NCBI GenBank assembly: GCA_030151925.1
Contig: JASLCY010000058.1
Location: forward strand, 1-5,735
Length of the DNA: 5,735 nucleotides
Origin: Oligoflexus sp.
Lineage (GTDB): Bacteria > Bdellovibrionota_B > Oligoflexia > Oligoflexales > Oligoflexaceae
Reading direction: 5' to 3'
Each line of letters starts with the position of its first letter. The first letter of the stretch is position 1. Both the position numbers and the translations under genes were made by a program. A model generated the notes under the pieces. The model saw only the letters and a program-made list of their open reading frames with translations, was not told where the DNA came from and did not search any database. Below, one piece after another: positions 1 through 5,311 of this stretch.

Positions 1-132
1 GAGGATCTGCACCATCCCGTCTTCTTTAAAGGCGAGCGAGCCTAAACCGCAGCCAGCCATACCGTAATCTCTTCCCAATGCATGGCCCTGGCTCAAGAAG
101 AGAACCAATGGCGCAAGATACCGTAGCTTCAT
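1..132 (-). CDS. DUF3015-family exported protein (N-terminal part, cut by window edge)
   Basis: This is the first 44 codons of a gene leaving the left edge. An ATG at 132-130 is preceded by a strong ribosome site (GGAGG, 5 bases upstream). The start reads MKLRYLAPLVLFLSQGHALG, a short basic n-region and a hydrophobic core, which looks like a Sec signal peptide cut near residues 18-20. The mature part begins RDYGMAGCGLGSLAFKEDG and continues to MVQIL. YGMAGCGLGSL followed by (V)QI matches the start of DUF3015 proteins (Pfam PF11220 from memory), small secreted proteins of unknown function. It would therefore be periplasmic or outer-membrane associated. It lies 122 bases downstream of ggt on the same strand, so it may have its own promoter. 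No function should be inferred. The reading frame is certain; the family call rests on this short stretch. Confidence 0.82.
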   Translation of the reverse strand, partial: MKLRYLAPLVLFLSQGHALGRDYGMAGCGLGSLAFKEDGMVQIL

Positions 133-157
133 ACTTGCCTCCGTTCTGTAAAAACAT

Positions 158-196
158 ATTTTAATTGAAGTAACAGAAGCTTACGCTACTGGTCAA
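158..196 (-). promoter_or_regulatory. possible promoter elements for the DUF3015 gene
   Basis: Reading the minus strand upstream of the ATG at 132, there is a TTGACC (191-196, five of six bases of a -35 box) and further down an AT-rich TAAAAT (158-163, five of six of a -10 box). They are 27 bases apart, too far to form one standard sigma-70 promoter, so at most one of them belongs to the real promoter. Partners at the normal spacing are poor (TTACTT or GTTACT for the first, GCGTAA for the second). The 122-base gap from ggt and this locally AT-rich leader make a separate promoter plausible, no more than that. Confidence 0.22.
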
Positions 197-254
197 CGGT
201 TCATTTCCAAGCCGCCTCCCGAACGGGCCGCACCCCGGCCTGTCGCCGATTTTT

Positions 255-1955
255 TTATTCGTAGACGACGACGCCGCCGTAACGGGAATCGGAGGCGCCG
301 GTCCAACGCTTGTTCTCGGCGTCCCAGGCGATCGCCTGCACGTCGCCGAAGAAACGAGGCTCATCGTTGAAGATGTGGCCGCGCGCCTCGAGTATCCGCC
401 TCGTATCGGGATTGATGCCGTAGGGCTCGTAGTGGACCACGTCCGGCAGCCATTGATGATGGATGCGCGGGGCGTCCACCGCCTGCTGGATGTTCATGCC
501 GAAGAGGAGATGGTGCAGGATCACCTGGGTCACGGAGTTGGTGATCGTCGGACCGCCCGGGGCGCCGAGGGCCATGATGAGGTTGTTCGACTGGTAGACG
601 AAGGTCGGGGTCATCGACGACAAAGGCCGTTTGCCGGGGGCGATCATGTTCTTCTCGCCCTGGGTGAGGCCGAACATATTTTTCTCGCCGAGCTTGCTCG
701 TGAAATCATCCATCTCATTATTGAGCAGTATGCCCGTGCCTTTGGGCACGACGCCCGAGCCGAACAGGCCGTTCAGCGTATAGGTGCTGCTGACGACCAT
801 CCCGTTCCGGTCGCGGATGGTGAAGTGCGTGGTATCGGGCTTCTCGTTCACGATCTCACCCGGCTTCACGTCATGCGCGGCCTTGGTCTCCGAGATCTCC
901 GCCCGGCGTTTGGCGAGGTATTTCGGGTCGAGCAGCTCGGCGACCGGATTCTGCACGAAGCCCGGATCGCCGAACCAATGCGAGCGATCGGCATAGGCTT
1001 TTTTCATCGCCTCGATCAGGAGGTGCAGATAATCGGCCGAGCCGTAGCCGTAGGTCTCGAGTTTATCCTTCTCGAGGATGCCGAGCATCGCCAGCATCAC
1101 CGTACCGCCCGAGGAAGGCGGCGGCGCCGTGACGATCTCATAACCGCGCCAGGGCCTTTTCAAAGGCTCGCGTTCGACCGTCTTGTAGCCGCTCAGATCC
1201 CCTGGGGTCATGACGCCCCCGTTGAGCTTCATCGCGTCCGCGATCTTTTGCGCGACCGGCCCTTGATAGAAGCCTTTTTCACCGTTCTTCTGGATAAGGG
1301 CGAGGCTCGCCGCCAGATCCTTCTGCACGAGTTTATCGCCGCGGTGCAGGAGTTTACCGTTTTTAAAGAAGATCGCCCTTGTCTCCTCGAAGCGACTTAA
1401 AACTTTTTCGCCACGACGAAAACTCTCCTCAAGGGCCGCATCGACCGCAAAACCGTCCTTCGCCAGTTTGCGTGCGGGTTCGATCAGATCCGACCAGGGC
1501 AGCTTGCCGAGTTTCTTGTGCAGATAAAAAAGGCCGGAGACCGTGCCCGGAACGCCGACCGCACGATAACCGATGCGGGGCTCCTCCGACTGGAACTGGC
1601 CTTTGGCGTCGACGTAGAAGTTCGGGCCGGCGGCCTTGGGAGCGGTTTCACGGAAGTCGAGGAAGGTATCGGGAGCGCCGGGACTATGCACGAGGGCAAA
1701 ACCGCCGCCGCCGATGTTCCCCGCGGCCGGCCAGGCGACGGCGAGAGCGAAGCCCACGGCGACCGCGGCATCAGCCGCCGTTCCGCCCTTACGCAGAACC
1801 TCGGCGCCGATCTCGGACGCGAGCGGGCTCGTCGTCGCGACCAGCCCCTTCTCACCGTAAACCGGCGCGTGCGTAGCCGCGCCGGCAACTGTCGTCCAAG
1901 AGATGAAAAAAAACGCGAATACCTTTGACGGTATGGATTGGATTGAGATCTTCAC
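255..1955 (-). CDS. ggt: gamma-glutamyltransferase / glutathione hydrolase, periplasmic
   Basis: A 566-residue Ntn-hydrolase that transfers or hydrolyses the gamma-glutamyl group of glutathione and related compounds. Residues 1-26 look like a signal peptide (hydrophobic FAFFFISW, cleavage likely after AGA), so it acts in the periplasm. The precursor self-cleaves before the catalytic threonine. Here that is T375 in DTTHFT, giving a large subunit of about 350 residues and a small one of 192, close to E. coli Ggt (small subunit from T391, a constant offset of 16). Other expected residues are present: R102 in LDFRETAP for the substrate carboxylate, T391, T393 and N395 in TYTLN, D417 in NNEMDDF, S446-S447 in KRPLSSM and G467-G468 in the oxyanion loop APGG. 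The lid loop (about 422-440) is kept, with F428 where E. coli has Y444. The start is GTG: an in-frame TGA four codons upstream excludes extension, and a GAGGAG lies 5 bases before it. It follows thrS by 27 bases. Confidence 0.97.
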   Translation of the reverse strand: MKISIQSIPSKVFAFFFISWTTVAGAATHAPVYGEKGLVATTSPLASEIGAEVLRKGGTAADAAVAVGFALAVAWPAAGNIGGGGFALVHSPGAPDTFLDFRETAPKAAGPNFYVDAKGQFQSEEPRIGYRAVGVPGTVSGLFYLHKKLGKLPWSDLIEPARKLAKDGFAVDAALEESFRRGEKVLSRFEETRAIFFKNGKLLHRGDKLVQKDLAASLALIQKNGEKGFYQGPVAQKIADAMKLNGGVMTPGDLSGYKTVEREPLKRPWRGYEIVTAPPPSSGGTVMLAMLGILEKDKLETYGYGSADYLHLLIEAMKKAYADRSHWFGDPGFVQNPVAELLDPKYLAKRRAEISETKAAHDVKPGEIVNEKPDTTHFTIRDRNGMVVSSTYTLNGLFGSGVVPKGTGILLNNEMDDFTSKLGEKNMFGLTQGEKNMIAPGKRPLSSMTPTFVYQSNNLIMALGAPGGPTITNSVTQVILHHLLFGMNIQQAVDAPRIHHQWLPDVVHYEPYGINPDTRRILEARGHIFNDEPRFFGDVQAIAWDAENKRWTGASDSRYGGVVVYE

Positions 1956-1967
1956 GGCAACTCCTCA
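1953..1967 (-). promoter_or_regulatory. ribosome binding site and GTG start of ggt
   Basis: On the minus strand TTGAGGAGTTGCC precedes GTG. GAGGAG (1961-1966) is five bases from the start codon. The TGA overlapping this site is in frame with GTG, so GTG is the first usable start. The same arrangement, TGAGGA with its TGA in frame followed by GTT(C/G)C, precedes thrS. Confidence 0.8.
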
Positions 1968-1981
1968 AGGGATTTGCGGCG

Positions 1982-1990
1982 ATTATAACA
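1982..1990 (-). promoter_or_regulatory. extended -10 promoter box at the thrS/ggt junction
   Basis: The minus strand reads TGTTATAAT: a full TATAAT preceded by TG plus one base, which is the extended -10 form that can work with a weak -35. The base triplet TAA inside it is the thrS stop codon. At 17 bases upstream the -35 position holds TCGCAA (three of six matches), so it would depend on the extended element. Transcription would start near 1975 and give ggt a leader of about 20 bases, still holding its ribosome site. In a GC-rich region such a perfect match is less likely by chance, but it is not proof. Confidence 0.45.
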
Positions 1991-3791
1991 ACGACCCCAT
2001 CGCTTTGCGATGCATTGTTCTGTCCTTGATCTCCTTCAGGACCATGCTGACGAATTCATCGCGGCCCATCGTCACCTGCTCCTGGATACCGTAGCGGCGG
2101 ATGGTGACCTGCTTCTCATCCTGCTCCTTCTGGCCAATGATCAGCTGCATGGGGATCTTGCGCATCGCGTGCGTACGGATCTTCTTGTTGAAGCTGTTGT
2201 CCGTCTCATCGAGCTCGACCCGCACCATCTTCGCGTGCAGCTCGTCCGCGAGTTCCTGCGCATAGTCCTTCACCGCGTCGGTCACCGGGATGAGCACCGC
2301 CTGGATCGGCGCCGCCCAGGTCGGGAACGCGCCGCCGTAGTATTCGATCAGATAACTGATGAAACGCTCGAGGGTCGAGAGCGGGGCGCGGTGGATGATG
2401 ATAGGCATCTGATCCTGGCCGTGCTCGTCGGTATAGGCGAGCTCGAAGTTGCGCGGGCTGAGGAAGTCGACCTGGATAGTCGAGACGGTCTCCTCGCGGC
2501 CCATCAGGTTGCGGAACTGGATATCGATCTTCGGACCGTAGAACGCCGCCTCGCCCACGCCGTGGTAGTAAGGCAGGCCCGCGCGCTTCAAGGCTTCTTC
2601 GAGCAGGCGCTCGCCCTTCGTCCACATCTCCTCGTCGCCCTTGAACTTCTCGTCGCTCTTGTCGTGCAGCGAGAGGCGGAACTTGTACTCGCTGAGGCCG
2701 AAGGTATCGTAGAACTCCTTGTACATCTTCAGGAGCTTGTCGAATTCCTCGTCGAACTGGCTCTCGCGCAGATAGATGTGCGCGTCGTTCATCGACATGC
2801 AGCGCACGCGGATCAGGCCTGAGACCTCGCCGGACTGCTCGTAGCGATAGCAGTTGCCGTATTCCGCGAGGCGCAGGGGCAGCTCGCGGTAGCTGCGTTT
2901 GCGCGACGAGTAGATCAGGTGGTGGTGCGGGCAGTTCATCGGCTTGAGGTAGTATTCGGTCTTCTTGCCTTCGTCCTCGTCGATCACGATCGGCGGGAAC
3001 ATCGACTCCCGGTAGGCCGGCAAGTGCTGCGAACGCAGGTAGAGATCGCCCTTGGCGATGTTCGGCGTCGCCACGCGTTTGTAGCCGTACTTGAATTCCA
3101 TCTCCTCGGCGAAGCGCTGCACCTGGTCGCGGATCACGGTCCCGTTCGGCAGCCAGAGCGGGAGGCCTTTGCCGACGATGTCCTCGTAATGATAGATCTC
3201 GAGCTCCTTGCCGAGCTTCTTGTGATCGTATTCCTCGGCGAGCTTGCGGCGCTTGATGTAATCGTCGAGCTGCTCGCGCGTCTCGAACGCCAGGGCGTAG
3301 ATCCGGGTGAGCATCTTGTTCTTCTCATCGCCGAGCCAATAGGCGCCCGCGACGCGATCGAGCTTAAACGCGTCCGCCGGCAGCTGGTTGGTCTTCTCCA
3401 CATGCGGGCCCTCGCACACGTCGAGGAACGGGCCGCTCTTGTAGAACGTGAATTTGGTTACGCCGCGATCCTTGAGGTTCTTCAGGTTCTCGAGTTTATA
3501 AGGTTCGTGGTGGGACTTGTTCAGGAAGTCCACGGCCCCGTCGTAATCGAACTCAAAATATTCGAAGGGCAGGCCATGGGCGATGATCTTCTTCATCGCC
3601 TTCTCGAGGTCCTTGAGGTCCGCTTCCGTAAACGTCGTGTCCGTAAAATCGAAGTCGTAGAAAAAACCCTGATCGGTTGGCGGACCAAAACCGAGCTGGG
3701 CTTTCGGGAACTTCTGCAGCACGGCCTGCGCCAGAACGTGGGCCAGTGAGTGACGGATACGGTACAGTTTCGGGTTATCGTGTTCTTCCAT
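1983..3791 (-). CDS. thrS: threonyl-tRNA synthetase lacking the N-terminal TGS domain
   Basis: A 602-residue class II aminoacyl-tRNA synthetase that charges tRNA-Thr in the cytoplasm. It begins directly with the editing (N2/SAD) domain, residues about 1-185, whose active-site residues are all visible: H14 and H18 in RHSLAH, C126 and H130 in CEGPH. The catalytic core (about 200-495) carries the zinc ligands C287 (MNCPHH), H338 (NDAHIY) and H467 (IIHRAP), motif 2 around R317 (YRYEQSGEVSGLIRVR) and motif 3 arginine R476 (TLERF). The anticodon-binding domain is about 496-602. E. coli ThrRS has 642 residues with a TGS domain of about 60; that domain is absent here. The ATG has GAGGAAG upstream, and an in-frame TGA (3803-3801) three codons before it prevents any longer start. 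ggt follows after 27 bases; the aminotransferase gene ends 79 bases upstream. Function is very secure. Confidence 0.98.
   Translation of the reverse strand: MEEHDNPKLYRIRHSLAHVLAQAVLQKFPKAQLGFGPPTDQGFFYDFDFTDTTFTEADLKDLEKAMKKIIAHGLPFEYFEFDYDGAVDFLNKSHHEPYKLENLKNLKDRGVTKFTFYKSGPFLDVCEGPHVEKTNQLPADAFKLDRVAGAYWLGDEKNKMLTRIYALAFETREQLDDYIKRRKLAEEYDHKKLGKELEIYHYEDIVGKGLPLWLPNGTVIRDQVQRFAEEMEFKYGYKRVATPNIAKGDLYLRSQHLPAYRESMFPPIVIDEDEGKKTEYYLKPMNCPHHHLIYSSRKRSYRELPLRLAEYGNCYRYEQSGEVSGLIRVRCMSMNDAHIYLRESQFDEEFDKLLKMYKEFYDTFGLSEYKFRLSLHDKSDEKFKGDEEMWTKGERLLEEALKRAGLPYYHGVGEAAFYGPKIDIQFRNLMGREETVSTIQVDFLSPRNFELAYTDEHGQDQMPIIIHRAPLSTLERFISYLIEYYGGAFPTWAAPIQAVLIPVTDAVKDYAQELADELHAKMVRVELDETDNSFNKKIRTHAMRKIPMQLIIGQKEQDEKQVTIRRYGIQEQVTMGRDEFVSMVLKEIKDRTMHRKAMGSLL
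1998..2012. repeat. perfect 15-base dyad at the end of thrS
   Basis: The plus strand reads CATCGC, TTT, GCGATG: six-base arms around a three-base centre. It lies in the last codons of thrS (residues about 593-598) and covers the -35 region of the putative ggt promoter. It could be an operator half-site pair or a small RNA hairpin. There is no T-run after it on either strand, so it is not an intrinsic terminator. Chance within coding sequence is possible. Confidence 0.4.
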
Positions 3792-3803
3792 GGAACTTCC
3801 TCA
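3792..3803 (-). promoter_or_regulatory. ribosome binding site of thrS with in-frame stop
   Basis: The minus strand reads TGAGGAAGTTCC immediately before the ATG. GAGGAAG (3796-3802) is the ribosome site, and TGA (3803-3801) is in frame with thrS. This fixes the start and shows that the short N-terminus is not a mis-called start. Confidence 0.8.
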
Positions 3804-3810
3804 TCGTGCC

Positions 3811-3834
3811 AAAAAACAGGGATAAAAGGCCCCT
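3811..3834 (-). terminator. weak terminator- or attenuator-like hairpin before thrS
   Basis: In the minus-strand direction AGGG (3834-3831), a nine-base loop, CCCT (3821-3818), then G and six Ts (3816-3811). The stem is only four pairs with a large loop, so it is much weaker than a normal intrinsic terminator. It could partly end aminotransferase transcripts or act in the thrS leader. A six-T run in otherwise GC-rich DNA is the main reason to record it. Confidence 0.22.
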
Positions 3835-3844
3835 CGAGCGAGAC

Positions 3845-3873
3845 TTTTTACCATGAAATCCCCCACTTTTCTA
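3845..3873 (-). promoter_or_regulatory. possible thrS promoter
   Basis: The minus strand has TAGAAA (3873-3868, four of six of a -35 box), a 17-base spacer, and TGG followed by TAAAAA (3845-3853, an extended -10 with four of six). The -35 overlaps the aminotransferase stop codon. Start would be near 3838, giving a leader of about 45 bases, too short for a T-box or for the tRNA-like operator of the E. coli thrS type. Matches are modest. Confidence 0.22.
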
Positions 3874-5136
3874 GGACTTCAGCATTTCCTTCAGACGATT
3901 CATGCCGCGTTCGAGCTCGTTTATCTTCGGTCCGTAGCTGAGCCGCACGAACTCGCTAAGTCGAGAGGGCAGATGACGACGCCTCTGACCGGGGTTCACG
4001 TCGAAGAACTTACCGGGGACGGTGATGACCTTGTGCGCCAGAGCTGCTTCGAAGAAGCGGATGCCGTCGCGCAGGCCCTCAGGCAGGGAGCTCAGGCTGG
4101 TGAAACAGTAGAAGCCGGCCTTCGGCCTGTGCGGCAGGGAGAGCCCGAGCTGATCGATCGTCTGTATCATCAGATCGCGTTTCACCACGAAGGCCTTTTG
4201 GATAGACCGCGCCTGCTCATCGGCGAAACCGGGGTCGAGCAACGGCACGACCGCCTGCTGGATAGGATGCGCGGCGCCGCCGTCGAGGAACGAACCGGCC
4301 GACGCGATGCGCTGGATGATCTCCTTAGGCCCGAGGGTCCAGGAGATGCGCAGCCCCGGATAACGCCAGTTCTTGGTGAGGCCGTCGACGATGATCACCG
4401 TATCCCGGTTCACGTCCTCGACGAAGGCGGCGGCCGATACGCTGGCTTGGGCTCTCGCCACTTCATCATAGAGATAGTGGGAGTAGAATTCGTCGAAGAT
4501 GAGCGCGCAGCGATACTGTCTCCCGATTCCTACATAGGTTTCGAGATCCTGGCCGTAGATCAGCTGCCCCGTAGGATTGTGCGGGTTGGAGAGGAGCACC
4601 GCGCCGAGGCCGCGGCTCACGATCTCGTGGCGAAGCTGATCGGCGGTGGCCCGGAAACCATCGCTGGCCTCGAGCAGGATAGGAATGGGCACGAAGCCCT
4701 TGAAGGCGTCGAAGAGCTCCTCGTAGGCCGTGTAATCCGGGAGATAATGCCCGAGATGGACCGGCCCGAGGGAGGCCGCGACCCGCGCGAGCCCGCTGCG
4801 GCCGCCGGCGGAAATCGCGACATTCTCGTAGGTATACTGCGAGGCGAGCCCTCGTCGATACCGCTTATTATAGAGGTCTGCTACAGCCTGGCGCAGCTCC
4901 TTGGCCCCGGCGACTGGACTGTATTCACTACAGTTCGGGTCGATGACGATGGATGTGAGACGCGTCTCGCCTGGCTCGAGCAGACCGGTTTCGGGCGCGC
5001 CCTGGCCGAGGTTGGCCCAGTCCTGCGAACCGTAGGCGAAGCCTTCCTTCTGGGCGCGCGACATCACGTAAATCACGCCGGTATTCGGCACCTCGCGAAA
5101 ACTGGGATAGAGTCCCTGCTCCTGGTTTGTGCTCAA
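3871..5136 (-). CDS. PLP-dependent aminotransferase, class I/II (fold type I)
   Basis: A 421-residue cytoplasmic enzyme of the aspartate-aminotransferase fold; the amino donor and acceptor cannot be told from sequence. Visible signatures in order: NLGQGAPETG (42-51, N-terminal substrate loop), SNPHNPTG (183-190, N187 contacting the cofactor ring), FDEFYS (214-219, D215 pairing with the pyridine nitrogen, Y218), DGLTKNWRYPGLRISW (251-266) with Schiff-base lysine K255 and phosphate-binding R263 eight residues on, and R398 in FVRLSYG, the usual carboxylate-binding arginine. The phosphate-loop segment reads SAGGRSGL (109-116), different from the commoner T-x-G-x-x-x-A-L form. The start is TTG: upstream in this frame there is no ATG or GTG before a TAG at 5175-5173. 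A later start (V21, V24 or M25) would leave the N-terminal arm short. The ribosome site is mediocre (AAAGGGA about 8 bases upstream). The gene is divergent from the one at 5309 and 79 bases from thrS. Confidence 0.92.
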   Translation of the reverse strand: MSTNQEQGLYPSFREVPNTGVIYVMSRAQKEGFAYGSQDWANLGQGAPETGLLEPGETRLTSIVIDPNCSEYSPVAGAKELRQAVADLYNKRYRRGLASQYTYENVAISAGGRSGLARVAASLGPVHLGHYLPDYTAYEELFDAFKGFVPIPILLEASDGFRATADQLRHEIVSRGLGAVLLSNPHNPTGQLIYGQDLETYVGIGRQYRCALIFDEFYSHYLYDEVARAQASVSAAAFVEDVNRDTVIIVDGLTKNWRYPGLRISWTLGPKEIIQRIASAGSFLDGGAAHPIQQAVVPLLDPGFADEQARSIQKAFVVKRDLMIQTIDQLGLSLPHRPKAGFYCFTSLSSLPEGLRDGIRFFEAALAHKVITVPGKFFDVNPGQRRRHLPSRLSEFVRLSYGPKINELERGMNRLKEMLKS

Positions 5137-5308
5137 GTCTTGGTCCCTTTCTTTTCTATCCTTCCTATCTTGCTACATTCGCAGGATTTTCGGGACTGAT
5201 TTTCACTTGGTACGATGCTTGCTTTTGTTTCTGCAGCGGAAAATCCGGCCGTGCCCCGCAGTCGGACCCATGACAAACTTCGCAAACCGGGAACCTAGGA
5301 GTCCACGT
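5137..5308. other. divergent intergenic region between aminotransferase and helical-protein gene
   Basis: This 172-base stretch must hold the start signals for both flanking genes. On the plus strand a TGG plus TACGAT (5208-5216) is an extended -10 candidate with four of six matches but a poor -35 (TTTCGG), and it would leave a leader of about 85 bases. On the minus strand I find no convincing promoter. Three copies of GATTTTC and a small dyad CGGA-AAA-TCCG (5237-5247) lie here. An in-frame ATG at 5270 could extend the plus-strand gene by 13 residues but lacks a good ribosome site. No RNA gene is apparent. Confidence 0.4.
5185..5245. repeat. three copies of GATTTTC in the divergent region
   Basis: GATTTTC occurs directly at 5185-5191 and 5198-5204, 13 bases apart start to start, and inverted (GAAAATC) at 5239-5245. 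The first and third share eight bases, GGATTTTC. The set surrounds the only plus-strand -10 candidate (5208-5216). It might be an operator; with a 7-base AT-rich word chance is a serious alternative. Confidence 0.3.
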
Positions 5309-5311
5309 ATG
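5297..5311 (+). promoter_or_regulatory. ribosome binding site deciding the start at 5309
   Basis: AGGAG (5297-5301) lies seven bases before ATG (5309-5311). The only other in-frame ATG nearby, at 5270, is preceded by GTCGGACCC, a poor site. The downstream start is therefore preferred. Confidence 0.75.

Noticed and set aside
226..256. Hairpins (226-240 and 236-248) followed by seven Ts on the plus strand, looking like an intrinsic terminator
   Set aside because: The T-run is on the plus strand, while every gene around it is transcribed on the minus strand, so there is no transcript for it to end. In the minus direction the hairpins are preceded by As and followed by no T-run. It is therefore not a usable ggt terminator.
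375..1400. Long open frame on the plus strand opposite ggt
   Set aside because: It is antisense to ggt, whose catalytic motifs and start signals are clear. The translation is rich in R, H, V, E and D in the way mirror frames of GC-rich genes are, with no recognisable domain.
1956..1982. Terminator between thrS and ggt
   Set aside because: The 27-base gap contains only the ggt ribosome site. There is no hairpin with a T-run in the minus direction, so read-through from thrS into ggt is expected.
2010..3749. Two long plus-strand open frames opposite thrS (2010-2822 and 2919-3749)
   Set aside because: Both are mirror frames of thrS, a universally conserved gene. Their composition (R, L, V, E, H rich) is typical of antisense shadows and no motif is visible.
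3792..3870. T-box or tRNA-like operator controlling thrS
   Set aside because: The whole gap is only 79 bases, too short for a T-box or for the E. coli-type thrS operator, and no T-box consensus is present.
3853..5199. 448-codon plus-strand frame opposite the aminotransferase, slightly longer than the gene itself
   Set aside because: The minus-strand frame holds the full ordered set of PLP aminotransferase motifs (NPHNPTG, DEFYS, K255, R263, R398). The plus-strand frame has none and a shadow-like composition.
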